Shown here: positions 27,528 to 36,547 of the stretch, in pieces
Position numbering within the stretch: position 1 is the first letter of the stretch
Layout: the number at the start of each line of letters is the position of its first letter
Assembly (NCBI RefSeq): GCF_011320225.1
Contig: NZ_JAAOEN010000009.1
Coordinates: 1 to 64,000, forward strand
DNA: 64,000 nt
Source of the DNA: Phytoactinopolyspora limicola
GTDB taxonomy: Bacteria > Actinomycetota > Actinomycetes > Jiangellales > Jiangellaceae
Direction of reading: 5' to 3'
Translations under genes and position numbers: made by a program
Notes under the pieces: generated by a model
Told to the model about the DNA's origin: nothing
Database searches by the model: none
Seen by the model: only the letters and a program-made list of their open reading frames with translations

Positions 27528-29045
27528 TCATCCGTCGCCGTCGACGGTTCGCAGCATCGACACGAAACCTTCGATCGCTTCGATGTCGCCGGCTGGCAAA
27601 GTGTCCTGCGAGAAATGCATGAGTTCGTTCCGGATCTTGCGGACCCTATTGACCAGATCGAGAAAGGTCTGATGGTCGAGCGGCCACTCGAGTTGTGCGA
27701 AGAGTTCGGAATCCTCGAGGAGCTTGCCATACTGGCCAAACGTCGGTACCCCGTTGCTCCATCGATGGGTGATCTTCTCGACTCTGTCTGCCGGCAACGA
27801 CCGGATGACATGCCGCCGCAGCCGCAGCTCCGCCTCTTCGACCAGGGAGAACGGCCTGGCCAAGACACCGAACTGGCGAGCGAGGTCATGGGCGGTGACG
27901 ATGCCTACCAGCGACCGTCGGTCTTCCCCGCGGACCAGGACGTAGCCGCGACGTGAGATCTCATCGATCTGGGCGAAGAGGTCGTCGTCGTAGTCGACCA
28001 CTCGAACCTGGACCGTGGCATCGGCGAGAGTGGCGTCGGGATTGGACAGCCGGGCGCGGCCGATCGACTCCCACGTCACGGCACCTTGGTAGTAGCCATG
28101 CTCATCGACGACGGCTAGCTGCGAGTAGTTCGTCGCCAGCATCCGAGTGACGGCCACGGACAATGGACTGCCGATGACCACCGACTCCACCGTCCGGTCG
28201 GCCGCGAGCACGGCACTGACCCGCCATTTCACTGGAATCTCGTCGGGATCCGGGGTGCTGTCTATAGCGGGAGAACCGGTCGCTGCCTCGGACGCGGTGT
28301 CGGGCTCAGCGATAGGCACCAACTCGACGACGGAGTCCAACCGGACGGTGGACAGCGATGGCTGAACGGCGATGCCGTCATCGGCCAGCTCGGACTGGAT
28401 GACCGCTAGGGACGTCGCGGTCCGACGGCTGAAACCCCACATCGCCAACAGGCCGCGGGCTGTCAGGCGGACAGGTTCCTGACCGTCTGAGACGGCCTCG
28501 AGGAGATCGGTCCTGGTGGCGTCGGGCTCGAGACTGGCCGAACTGTGACTCCAGCCCGGATCGGGCTCGTGTCGGGCAATCTGTTCGATCCGGGCAGGTG
28601 CGTCGTGCCGGGTGAGTTGGCAGACCGTGAGCAGCGAGCCCATGCTGGCGCGCAGGTCAGGTTTAACTTCGCTCCGGCTGATGTCGGTTCGCAGCCACTT
28701 CACCGGGCGGACGTGGCGGAAGCCGGGCGGGGCTTCGGCGCGGAACTGGTACGTGCCGGTGACCTCACCGATGGCGAGTCGGGGTGGGTTCTTCAGGGGC
28801 ATGACAACGAGGTCGCCCACAGCGATCTGACGGGTGAATCGCCAGAGCTGACCGGTCCAGTTGCCGATGAGATATGCCGATTTATCCGGATAGACGCTGG
28901 CGAGTTCCTGGCGCAGCGCTGCCCTGGTCTCATGCTGCCCGATGTCTGGGACGTTCTCCCAGCCGGCGATGATAAGCCCCTCGTCGAGTGCGACGTCCTG
29001 GCGTTCGCCGTGGCGTCCGGCCCGTACTTGCCATGCAGATCTCAT
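27528..29045 (-). CDS. Mrr-N-like / CBS-pair / HEPN-like multidomain protein
   Basis: A 505-aa protein; the ATG at 29045 follows a G-rich RBS. Residues about 5-165 match the reader domain found at the N-terminus of Mrr-type restriction enzymes: WQVRAGRHGE, GNWTGQLWRF, VGDLVVMPLK, AIGEVTGTYQF, HVRPVKWLRTD and SMGSLLTVCQL. Residues about 190-250 form a small domain around LLAMWGFSRRTATSL. Two CBS motifs follow at about 275-400 (LATNYSQLAVVDEHGYYQGAV and SRRGYVLVRGEDRRSLVGIVT). The last 105 residues are helical and contain RNELMH (Arg472-His477), the HEPN RNase motif. No Mrr catalytic domain is present. A ligand-gated RNase is inferred. Confidence 0.75.
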   Translation of the reverse strand: MRSAWQVRAGRHGERQDVALDEGLIIAGWENVPDIGQHETRAALRQELASVYPDKSAYLIGNWTGQLWRFTRQIAVGDLVVMPLKNPPRLAIGEVTGTYQFRAEAPPGFRHVRPVKWLRTDISRSEVKPDLRASMGSLLTVCQLTRHDAPARIEQIARHEPDPGWSHSSASLEPDATRTDLLEAVSDGQEPVRLTARGLLAMWGFSRRTATSLAVIQSELADDGIAVQPSLSTVRLDSVVELVPIAEPDTASEAATGSPAIDSTPDPDEIPVKWRVSAVLAADRTVESVVIGSPLSVAVTRMLATNYSQLAVVDEHGYYQGAVTWESIGRARLSNPDATLADATVQVRVVDYDDDLFAQIDEISRRGYVLVRGEDRRSLVGIVTAHDLARQFGVLARPFSLVEEAELRLRRHVIRSLPADRVEKITHRWSNGVPTFGQYGKLLEDSELFAQLEWPLDHQTFLDLVNRVRKIRNELMHFSQDTLPAGDIEAIEGFVSMLRTVDGDG

Positions 29046-29137
29046 CCATCCACCCCTGGCGCTGGCAATCCGTGGCCCAGAGGCTAGATCAAGATCGCCT
29101 TCTTGGCTAGGACCAACGTTCCGAACGGGGGTTTTCC

Positions 29138-29209
29138 CGACTGCGCTACCGCCAGATGGTGTTCGGGCCCTCGCAAGGCGCCGAACACCATCTGGCGGTA
29201 GCGAGGTCG
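29138..29209. repeat. 72-bp palindromic element (family A, copy 2)
   Basis: CGACTGCGCTACCGCCAG ... CTGGCGGTAGCGAGGTCG, with a GTGTTCGG / CCGAACAC inner stem. It is closely similar to the copy at 27442-27511. Here it lies upstream of the HEPN-like gene and upstream of the plus-strand membrane protein, so it does not follow any gene end. This argues that the family is a dispersed repeat, not only a terminator. Confidence 0.75.
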
Positions 29210-29308
29210 AGAAAAGCCGCGCTAGGCTGGATTTGAGCGAGTGCTCAAACCTGCTGGCGGTGGACGAGAGGTCCACGGGTGGCGGGCGACGGAACGGTGG
29301 TGGCGACG

Positions 29309-30880
29309 ATGCCGGACTGGACATATCACCCGCTCCGGGGGATGGCCTCGAGACTTCTGGGAACTCGTCGTTCACAACGTCTGGCGCTGCGGACCATGGC
29401 CACCGTTGGGTCGCTACCTGGTGGCGGCTGGCTGATCGCACGCGCGTTCGGGCATCGTCATCCGCCGTCGCACCTGGCCGGTGTCGTCGCCGGTGTGCCG
29501 GTGCGGACCCGGCTCGGCGCCGTGGTGCCACCCCATGTGGCGGCGGCTGCCATCCGGGCGTTTCCACTGCTCGGCGCCGGGTTCGTCGAGGTGTCGCCGG
29601 CGGGGTTGGCGGACGTCGAGCAGATCCGGGCGGCCAGTGCGCGACGCCGCGTCCCGATCATCGTCCACCCGGGTGGCGCCGACGCTTCGGCGGTGGCGGA
29701 CACCTTGAAGGATCACGTCGATGCCGTACGCGTCGGCGACGACCCCGCCCTCGTCTACACGCCGGACGGCGACGTACCCGAGACCGCACGTATTCTGTCC
29801 GCGGATCGCGCGGCCACGGTGCTCGCCACTCCGGCCGTGCTGATCAGGGAGGGCCCGGGCTGGTTCGCGCGGGTGACGGAGGCGGCTACCACCACCTACC
29901 CAGCGCCGACGCTGAGATCGGTGGGCCGCCACCCGCGTAGCTGGCCGCCCTGGTTCTGGGGACTACTCGTCGGCCTCGGAATGATCGGCGCCGGGATCGG
30001 TGCGGCCGCGATCACCCTCGGGCCGGTCCTGCTCTGGTATGACCGAGACTTCCTCGGCCTCGACGTCGACCAACTGCATCACATCAACCACCACCTGGTG
30101 CATTTCCTGCAACACGACCGGATCACCATGGCCGGCACCATGGTCGCCATCGGAGTGCTCTATGTCGGCCTCGCCCACGGCGGCATCCGACGAGGCTGGC
30201 CGTGGGCGCGCGACGTGTACCTCATCTCGGGGCTGGTCGGCTTCCCGAGCCTGCTCTACTTCCTTGGGTTCGGATTCGTCGAGCCGTTGCACACCGCCGT
30301 CACCGTCGTCCTCTTCCCGATGTTGCTGCTCGCTACCTGGCGCCGTCCCGGTCAGCCGCGATGGACACTGCTCGGCACCGGGCCAGTTCGGCAGTGGCAT
30401 CGGGCGCTGGTCGGACAGCTGTTGATGATCTGCACCGGTGTCGGCCTGTTCATCGGCGGTGTTGTTGTCTCGGTGGTCGGCCTCACCGGGGTGTTCGTGC
30501 CGAGCGACCTGGCGTTCTTGGGGGCCGGGGCGGCCGAGCTCGACGCGGCGAACAGCCGACTCCTCGACTTCGTCGCCCATGACCGGGCCGGCTTCGGTGG
30601 TGCGCTGATGGCGGCGGCCACCGCGATCGTCCTGCTTAGTGCGTGGGGCTGGCGACGCGGCGAGGCGTGGGTGTGGTGGTCGTTGCTGCTGGCCGCGGCG
30701 GCTGGTTTCCTGCCGGCGGTCGTCGTCCACGGCGCGATCAGCTACACCGATCTTCTTCACCTCGCACCGGTGTACTTCGGCATGCTGTTGACCGCCGTCG
30801 CGCTCGCGCTGGCCCGGCCGTACCTGTGTGCCCACCGCGAACCGGCCCGTCAACCACAGCACGTACGGTCGTCGTTATGA
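29309..30880 (+). CDS. Fusion: dihydroorotate-dehydrogenase-like N-terminus plus polytopic membrane domain
   Basis: A protein of 523 aa from ATG 29309; a GTG at 29279 is the alternative. Residues about 1-215 resemble the class-2 dihydroorotate dehydrogenase barrel start: WTYHPLRGMASRLLG, FGHRHPPSHLAGVVAGVPVR, then LLGAGFVEVSPAGLADVEQI. The flavin-binding end of the barrel is not evident. From about 220 on there are roughly 8 hydrophobic segments with His-rich loops (QLHHINHHLVHFLQHD). It shares ATGA with the downstream TetR gene, so that regulator probably controls it. Function unknown; the flavin/quinone link is inferred. Confidence 0.6.
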   Translation: MPDWTYHPLRGMASRLLGTRRSQRLALRTMATVGSLPGGGWLIARAFGHRHPPSHLAGVVAGVPVRTRLGAVVPPHVAAAAIRAFPLLGAGFVEVSPAGLADVEQIRAASARRRVPIIVHPGGADASAVADTLKDHVDAVRVGDDPALVYTPDGDVPETARILSADRAATVLATPAVLIREGPGWFARVTEAATTTYPAPTLRSVGRHPRSWPPWFWGLLVGLGMIGAGIGAAAITLGPVLLWYDRDFLGLDVDQLHHINHHLVHFLQHDRITMAGTMVAIGVLYVGLAHGGIRRGWPWARDVYLISGLVGFPSLLYFLGFGFVEPLHTAVTVVLFPMLLLATWRRPGQPRWTLLGTGPVRQWHRALVGQLLMICTGVGLFIGGVVVSVVGLTGVFVPSDLAFLGAGAAELDAANSRLLDFVAHDRAGFGGALMAAATAIVLLSAWGWRRGEAWVWWSLLLAAAAGFLPAVVVHGAISYTDLLHLAPVYFGMLLTAVALALARPYLCAHREPARQPQHVRSSL

Positions 30881-31512
30881 CTGACACCCGTCAGCGTTTG
30901 ATCGATGGCGCGATCCAGACCATCCGCGACCATGGCGTGGCGGGGGCGTCGGCCAGGACCATCGCGGCGGCCGCGGGAGTGAACCAGGCGCTGGTCTTTT
31001 ACCACTTCGGCAGCGTGCATGAGCTGCTGGAGCAGGCTTGCCTGGTCGCCACCGAAGCGAGAGTGGCGCCATTCGTGGCCGAGTTGGAAGAGGTCCGCGG
31101 GCTCCGGCAGCTGCTGGACCTGGGCCGCCGCATGCACGCCGAGGAACGGTCGTTGGGCAACGTCACGGTCCTGGCGCAGATGCTGGCCGCCGCGCAATCC
31201 GATCGCCGCCTGGCCGGCCCGACCGCGACCGCCCTGCACTTGTGGATCGCCCCGATCCAGCGGACTCTCGACCGCGTTCTCATCGGCTCACCGCTGGCCG
31301 AGCTGGTGGACACGGCCGGTCTGGCCCGCGCGGTGAGCGCGGGGTTCATCGGCCTGGAGTTGTTCGAGGGGGTCGATCCGGCCGGTGCGGACGCCGCGAT
31401 GACGGAACTGGAACGGCTAGCCGTGATCGTGGAGGCGCTGGACGATCTCGGACCGGTCACCCGGCGGTTGCTGCGCAGCAGGTTGCGTCCGCTGACCACC
31501 CAGGGGAACTGA
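30877..31512 (+). CDS. TetR/AcrR family transcriptional regulator
   Basis: A 211-aa repressor-type protein. The N-terminal HTH is DTRQRLIDGAIQTIRDHG, then ASARTIAAAAGVNQALVFYHFGS, the full TetR signature. The C-terminal ligand-binding domain is helical, without recognisable ligand. It overlaps the stop of the membrane-fusion gene by 4 nt, so it is co-transcribed and likely autoregulates that pair. Confidence 0.92.
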   Translation: MTDTRQRLIDGAIQTIRDHGVAGASARTIAAAAGVNQALVFYHFGSVHELLEQACLVATEARVAPFVAELEEVRGLRQLLDLGRRMHAEERSLGNVTVLAQMLAAAQSDRRLAGPTATALHLWIAPIQRTLDRVLIGSPLAELVDTAGLARAVSAGFIGLELFEGVDPAGADAAMTELERLAVIVEALDDLGPVTRRLLRSRLRPLTTQGN

Positions 31513-31683
31513 CCGGCACCGCCTCGCCCGGTTGAACGCCCGCGGCCATCTGGCGGGGCGCAATACAACCGTTACCGGTGTCTCCCGATATTTCGTGACG
31601 GCCGGGAGGTCCCTGTCGATTTCAGACCCGGCCGTTCGTGTAGGGGGTGAAACCAACCGTCAATCGAAGAAGGATGGCTGTCG

Positions 31684-32292
31684 ATGGGGAACGTCGTCGT
31701 ATTCAACAACCTCACGTTAGATGGCGTCATGCAGGCGCCGGGCAGGCCAGATGAAGATCGCCGGGGCGGATTCGCGCACGGCGGCTGGTCGCCGCCGTAT
31801 GGAGACGAGGTGATGGGCCGCGTCATGGCCGAAGGCATGGCCGAGGGGGGACCTATCTTGCTCGGGCGTCGGACCTATGAGGACTTCTTCTCCTACTGGC
31901 CGAAACAGCAAGACAACCAGATCAGCGACGTGCTCACCAAAACACCCAAATACGTTGCGTCACGGACGCTGACCGAGCGGTTGCCGTGGGAGAACTCCAC
32001 GCTGGTTGCCGATGCCGTCGCCACCGTGCCGCGGCTCAAGGCTCAGGAGAGCAAGGACATCACCGTGCTGGGCAGCGGGAACCTGCTGACGTCGTTGATG
32101 CGGCACAACCTGGTGGATCGGTACATACTGCTGATCCATCCCCTCGTGCTGGGGTCCGGGCAGCGCATGTTCGGTGAGGGTGACCTGGCGCGGCTGCGAT
32201 TGGTGGATTCGGTGTCGACAACCACCGGCGTCATGATCGCCACCTATGAACCCGTGAGCGGGACCGGCGGTGCCCGTGCGGTTCGTCATTGA
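31684..32292 (+). CDS. Dihydrofolate reductase family protein (RibD C-terminal-like)
   Basis: A 202-aa NADPH-dependent reductase of the RibD-C/DHFR-like fold. Hallmarks are VVVFNNLTLDGVMQAPGRPDED, GRRTYEDFFSYWP and ITVLGSGNLLTSLMRHNLVD, where the GSG is the cofactor loop. LLIHPLVLGSGQRMF follows. RBS GAAGGA lies 9 nt before the ATG. These stand-alone proteins have unknown physiological substrates. The gene precedes a DGPF protein and an ECF sigma factor, a common actinobacterial grouping. Confidence 0.9.
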   Translation: MGNVVVFNNLTLDGVMQAPGRPDEDRRGGFAHGGWSPPYGDEVMGRVMAEGMAEGGPILLGRRTYEDFFSYWPKQQDNQISDVLTKTPKYVASRTLTERLPWENSTLVADAVATVPRLKAQESKDITVLGSGNLLTSLMRHNLVDRYILLIHPLVLGSGQRMFGEGDLARLRLVDSVSTTTGVMIATYEPVSGTGGARAVRH

Positions 32293-32384
32293 GCCACGTG
32301 TGGCCCGGAAGGTCCGGTATCTGTTCAGGCAGTGAGAACGGCGCCGCAACGGTAACGTCGCGGTGCACAACAAAGGAGTTCGTT

Positions 32385-32732
32385 ATGGCCCAGTACCTGC
32401 TGAGTGTTTACCAACCCGACGGCCCGGTGCCGCCGCCGGAGATGCTCGAGCCCATCATGCGGGAGTTGGACACCCTCAACCAGGAGATGAAAGACGCAGG
32501 TGTGTGGGTGTTCGCCCGGCCTCTGCATCCACCGAGCACCGCGACCGTCCTCCGGGCGCAGGGCGACGACATCGTCACCACCGATGGTCCGTTCATCGAG
32601 AGCAAGGAGCACCTTGGTGGGTTCACCATCGTCGAGGCGCCGGACTTGGACGCCGCCTTGGTGTGGGGGGCCAAGCTGGCCCGGGTCACCACGCTGCCGA
32701 TCGAGGTCCGCCCATTTGTTGGCGACGAATGA
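32385..32732 (+). CDS. YCII-related DGPF-domain protein
   Basis: A 115-aa protein from the ATG at 32385 with a good RBS (AAAGGAG, 6-nt gap). It contains the defining TTDGPFIESKEHLGGF segment plus MAQYLLSVYQP at the start and the C-terminal VEVRPF-type strand (LPIEVRPF). Families with DGPF are encoded beside ECF42-type sigma factors, as here with the gene starting 33 nt downstream. A role as a cognate factor is inferred from that linkage. Confidence 0.9.
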   Translation: MAQYLLSVYQPDGPVPPPEMLEPIMRELDTLNQEMKDAGVWVFARPLHPPSTATVLRAQGDDIVTTDGPFIESKEHLGGFTIVEAPDLDAALVWGAKLARVTTLPIEVRPFVGDE

Positions 32733-32765
32733 CAACGGCCAGCTCTCAGGGGAATGATCGGCGGC

Positions 32766-33986
32766 ATGGCGGTCATTCCCACTGAGGAGATAGCCCGCGT
32801 CTTCCGCGAGGAGTACGGCCGGGCGGTGGCTGTCCTGACCCGCCACTTCGGTGACATCGGCATAGCGGAGGAAGCGGTCCAAGACGCTTTCGCCACGGCG
32901 GTGCAGCGGTGGCCGGAGGCCGGACTGCCGCCGAGCCCGGCCGGCTGGATCATCACCACTGCCCGCAATCGAGCCATCGATCATCTGCGACGTGAGGCAA
33001 CCCGCGACCAGCGGCATGCCCAGGCGGCAGTGCTGCATGCAGGCGACGAACCAGCGGAGGAGGGGCCCGTGCGGGACGACCAGCTCCGGCTGATCTTCAC
33101 CTGCTGCCACCCGGCGTTGGCCACCACCGCCCAGGTGGCGCTGACGCTGCGCTTGCTTGGCGGGCTGACAACCCCGGAGATCGCCCGGGCGTTCCTCGTT
33201 CCGGAACCGACGATGGCGCAGCGGCTGGTGCGGGCCAAGGGGAAGATCCGGGACGCTCGGATCCCGTACCGAGTGCCGGGTGATGCCGACCTACCTGATC
33301 GGCTGCCGCCGGTGCTCGCCGTCGTCTATCTCATCTTCAACGAGGGGTACACCGCCAGCGGCGGAGACGGCTTGGTCCGCGCCGACCTGTGTACCGAGGC
33401 GATCCGGTTGGGGCGGCTGCTGGCCGAGCTGATGCCCGACGAGCCTGAGGCGATCGGGCTGCTGGCGCTGATGCTGCTGTCCGAGTCCCGGCGGGCGGCT
33501 CGGACGTCGGCCGACGGTGGGCTGATGCTGTTGGCCGAGCAAGACCGCACCCTCTGGGACCAGGATTTGATCGCGGAAGGGCAGCACCTCGTCCGGCAGT
33601 GCCTGCGGCGTGGTCAGCCTGGGCCGTACCAGATCCAAGCCGCGATAAACGCTGTGCACAGCGACGCGCCGAGTATCGACACCACCGACTGGGGCCAGGT
33701 GCTCACTCTGTACGACCAGCTCATGGAGATTGCGCCGACGCCCGTGGTGGCGCTGAACCGGGCGGTGGCCGTCGCCGAGGTAGACGGTGCGGAGGCAGCG
33801 TTGCGCCTGGTCGACGAGCTGGCCCTCGACCGGTACCACGTGTTCCACGCCGTACGCGCCGACCTCCTACGTCGGTTGGGCCGGGCGTCTGAGGCGATCG
33901 AAGCGTACGACGCGGGTATCGCCCGCACCAACAACGCCGCGGAACGCCGCTTCTTGGCGGCCGTGCGCGCCGAACTCGCGACGTGA
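32766..33986 (+). CDS. ECF sigma factor with long C-terminal extension (ECF42-like)
   Basis: A 406-aa sigma factor. Region 2 is [36 protein letters not shown] and [20 protein letters not shown]. Region 4 is [31 protein letters not shown]. About 200 further residues follow, beginning [20 protein letters not shown] and ending in TPR-like helices, as in the ECF42 group, where the extension is needed for activity. The ATG at 32766 is preferred because the RBS AGGGGA directly abuts the upstream ATG at 32754. It is paired with the DGPF gene. Confidence 0.92.
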   Translation: MAVIPTEEIARVFREEYGRAVAVLTRHFGDIGIAEEAVQDAFATAVQRWPEAGLPPSPAGWIITTARNRAIDHLRREATRDQRHAQAAVLHAGDEPAEEGPVRDDQLRLIFTCCHPALATTAQVALTLRLLGGLTTPEIARAFLVPEPTMAQRLVRAKGKIRDARIPYRVPGDADLPDRLPPVLAVVYLIFNEGYTASGGDGLVRADLCTEAIRLGRLLAELMPDEPEAIGLLALMLLSESRRAARTSADGGLMLLAEQDRTLWDQDLIAEGQHLVRQCLRRGQPGPYQIQAAINAVHSDAPSIDTTDWGQVLTLYDQLMEIAPTPVVALNRAVAVAEVDGAEAALRLVDELALDRYHVFHAVRADLLRRLGRASEAIEAYDAGIARTNNAAERRFLAAVRAELAT

Positions 33987-33993
33987 GCGCCCC

Positions 33994-34040
33994 TTGCGTC
34001 CTGCAAGGTGTGCGCTGGGGCGCTCGGGGCGCAGGACGTT
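33994..34040. repeat. 47-bp hairpin repeat (family B, copy 1)
   Basis: Begins TTGCGTCCTGC, contains TGCGCTGGGGCGCTCGGGG and ends GCAGGACGTT. CGTCCTGC and GCAGGACG form the stem. It lies just after the sigma factor stop and downstream of the convergent LigD-type gene, a terminator-like position. A nearly identical copy lies exactly 1080 bp to the right. Confidence 0.7.
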
Positions 34041-34064
34041 GCGGGTAGCGCTGGGGGCGGCGGG

Positions 34065-35021
34065 CTACCCGCCCTGCTGGCGTCGCTCGCGGGCGCGGCG
34101 TTTACCCTCGTGCATCGCCTGGACCCGAGCAACCGGGATGTCGTGTCCCTCCGCGACCAGATCGGCTGGCAAGTCCTGGGGCTGGGGCATCCGCTCCGTC
34201 CACGGGTCGGCGGCACCCAGCAATTCGAGCGCGTTTCTGATGTGGAAGTCCGCTGGTGTGATGTCGTCGAGCTGGTCCCATGCGACGGGGAAGGACACCG
34301 GCGTGCCCGGCCGGGCCCGCGGGCTGTAGGCGGCGATGACCGTGGCACCGCCGGACCGGGTCGAGTCGAGAAACACCTTCCCCTGTCGATCGTCGCGGAT
34401 GTACGCGGTGGTCGCGAGATCCGGATCGAGGCGTTCGGCCCGGGCGGCGAGCGCGCGGGTAGCGGCGGCGACGTCGTCGTGCGACGCGGGGGTGACGGGG
34501 ATGAAGATGTGCATACCTTTCGCACCGCTGGTTTTGACCGCACCGCCGAGCCCGGCGTCGTCGAGTGCCCGGTGGACGAGCCGGGCCGCGCCGACCACGA
34601 CGGCGAAGTCCCGGCCCTCCGGCGGGTCGATGTCGATGATCATGTGTGTGACGTGGTCGAACTGGCCAGCTCGCACGAGGGTGGGGTGGTATTCGATCGC
34701 GCGCTGATTGGCGAACCACAGCAGGGTGCGACGGTTGTTGCAGAGCGCGTAGGACACCTCGCGCTTCGAGGCTTCGGCCCACACGGGCACGGTTTCGATC
34801 CAGTCCGGAGCGTACTTCGGCAGGTTCTTCTGCATGAAGGGCTTCTGACCGCGCAGCATCCGGATCACCGACAACGGACGATCGTTAAGTTCTGGCAGCA
34901 GACGGTGTCGGACGGCGTCCAGGTAGTCGACGAGATCTCGCTTGGTGGCGTCGGCGTCGGGGGACAGCGGCTGGTCCAGGTTGGTGAGCGACACCCCGTC
35001 CCGCTCCTCGTCCGCACTCAT
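34065..35021 (-). CDS. LigD-type polymerase/primase domain protein (NHEJ polymerase)
   Basis: A stand-alone 318-aa archaeo-eukaryotic-primase-type polymerase related to LigD-Pol. It would fill in or add nucleotides at double-strand-break ends with Ku and a ligase. The catalytic Asp pair is in HMIIDIDPPEG (Asp130, Asp132). Other family parts are FMQKNLPKYAPDWIETVPVW, ICN-like ALCNNRRTLLWFANQRAIEYHP, KTSGAKGMHIFIPV and GKVFLDSTRS. No ligase or nuclease domain and no ku gene is nearby. ATG 35021 is used; a GTG at 35069 would add 16 residues. Confidence 0.9.
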   Translation of the reverse strand: MSADEERDGVSLTNLDQPLSPDADATKRDLVDYLDAVRHRLLPELNDRPLSVIRMLRGQKPFMQKNLPKYAPDWIETVPVWAEASKREVSYALCNNRRTLLWFANQRAIEYHPTLVRAGQFDHVTHMIIDIDPPEGRDFAVVVGAARLVHRALDDAGLGGAVKTSGAKGMHIFIPVTPASHDDVAAATRALAARAERLDPDLATTAYIRDDRQGKVFLDSTRSGGATVIAAYSPRARPGTPVSFPVAWDQLDDITPADFHIRNALELLGAADPWTERMPQPQDLPADLVAEGHDIPVARVQAMHEGKRRARERRQQGG

Positions 35022-35073
35022 GATGTCACCCTGGCCGAGGGGTAGAGGGAAGTCAACGGCGCCAGCCACCTCG

Positions 35074-35120
35074 TTGCGTCCTGCGGGGTGTGCGCTGGGG
35101 CGCTCGGGGTGCAGGACGTT
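35074..35120. repeat. 47-bp hairpin repeat (family B, copy 2)
   Basis: Differs from copy 1 at only a few positions (CTGCGGGGTG for CTGCAAGGTG; GGGGTGCAGG for GGGGCGCAGG). Same orientation. The two copies bracket the LigD-type gene on both sides. This one falls in the gap between that gene's start and the end of the upstream acyltransferase gene, so it can act as a terminator for the latter. Confidence 0.7.
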
Positions 35121-35124
35121 CCGG

Positions 35125-36369
35125 TCAGGTGGGGCGCATGCCGAACAGGAAGCGGGAAAGCCGGAAGCGTCGTACGAAGAGTTCGTAGCCGGCGACGGTG
35201 ATGACGAACGACGCGCCGACGATGATCACGAACTTGACCGCCATCGGCAACTCCCACTTCACCACCTCGAAGGCCACGGCGACCACCACTGGCTGATGCA
35301 GGACGTACAGCGGCAGCACGGCTGGTCCGATGTAGGAGTACCACCGGCGCGCCCATCCATAGCGTGAGGGCACCGTTGACGCGCTGGAAGTCTCGGATAT
35401 GCCCGACGTAGGCGTCGGCTGACGCCGCATCCGGCGTTGGTCGAGCAACCCCAGAATCGCCACCAGCCAGCACCAGCCCGCCGCGCCATACGCCACCCGG
35501 GTGGCGAGGGCCAGCGGCGTCATGTCGGTGAACGGGTCGTCGGCGAGCAGGATCCCAGGCAGCACCGCCAGGAACAGGGTCGCGCCGATCACCGCGGCCA
35601 GCTTGGCGTCGCGAAACATCGCGGCCCGGAATCGTCCGTCGGTGGCCAAGAGCAGCCCGTAGAGGAAGAACAGCAAGTAGGCCCAGCGATGCCAGGCCGC
35701 GAAGTCGGTCTCCATCCCGAGACCAGCGGTAACGGCGGCCACCGGTACCGCCGGCAGCAGGATCACTCCGCGGTGCCGCACGGCGGCGGCCATCCGGTCG
35801 TGGGCGCTGGCCAAAGCGCGTGACGGCAGCCAACGCGCCGCACCGGCCACCAGCAGCGAGAACACCAGCAGCAGGACGACGAACCACAAGTGCCCGGACT
35901 CGAAATAAGAACCTCGCAGTACGAACGGGAAGTTCTCCGGTGCGAATCGGACGTTGAAGAACCGCGGCCAGAACTCGAGGTACGACTCCTCATACGTGGG
36001 ATCGGCGCGCTGCCGGTACCACTGGGGGAGCGGAAGTAGTGCGACGGTGGCAAACAGGAGCGGCACGCCGAGTCGGCGCAGGCGTTCGGTGGCCAGCCCC
36101 GCCGGCCCGCGCCGACGCAGTGAGTGCCAGGAGCCGAGACCACCGATGAGGAAGAGCATCGGCATCGCCCAGATCACCGCGAAACCGCCCAAGATCAGGA
36201 TCGCGTCAGTCGTCTCGTCGTTCTTCACGTAGAAGTCGTCGTCGGTGGCGAATACCAGCGCCGAGTGGAAGACGAACAAGCCCAGCACTACCAGCGCTCG
36301 GATGGCGTCCAGCTCTGGACGCCGCCCGGCGGGGACCACGCTTGGGTTGCCCCGCTGACTGGCGGTCAT
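35125..36369 (-). CDS. Acyltransferase 3 family membrane protein
   Basis: A 414-aa polytopic membrane acyltransferase that would transfer acyl groups to a surface sugar or lipid. ATG 36369 follows GGAGG by 5 nt. The family start RRPELDAIRALVVLGLFVFHSALVF contains the conserved His. About ten hydrophobic segments follow, including HLWFVVLLLVFSLLVAGA and the last helices near LYVLHQPVVVAVAF, where His is again at a conserved place. Substrate unknown. It is convergent to nothing close and lies on the strand opposite to parA. Confidence 0.88.
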   Translation of the reverse strand: MTASQRGNPSVVPAGRRPELDAIRALVVLGLFVFHSALVFATDDDFYVKNDETTDAILILGGFAVIWAMPMLFLIGGLGSWHSLRRRGPAGLATERLRRLGVPLLFATVALLPLPQWYRQRADPTYEESYLEFWPRFFNVRFAPENFPFVLRGSYFESGHLWFVVLLLVFSLLVAGAARWLPSRALASAHDRMAAAVRHRGVILLPAVPVAAVTAGLGMETDFAAWHRWAYLLFFLYGLLLATDGRFRAAMFRDAKLAAVIGATLFLAVLPGILLADDPFTDMTPLALATRVAYGAAGWCWLVAILGLLDQRRMRRQPTPTSGISETSSASTVPSRYGWARRWYSYIGPAVLPLYVLHQPVVVAVAFEVVKWELPMAVKFVIIVGASFVITVAGYELFVRRFRLSRFLFGMRPT

Positions 36370-36547
36370 GGCGCCTCCGCCCCTCGGATGCCGGCTGGTG
36401 TAGTCCGCCCAGTCGGTCAGGTACACACGATCATGGACATTGCCGGTGCGGCTACCATAGCCCCCACCCTGGAGCGAGTAGGCTCGCTTGAGGATTGGTA
36501 CGCCGCCGAGGTCGAACGACCTCCGACACCGAGGAGCTCTGAAACCC

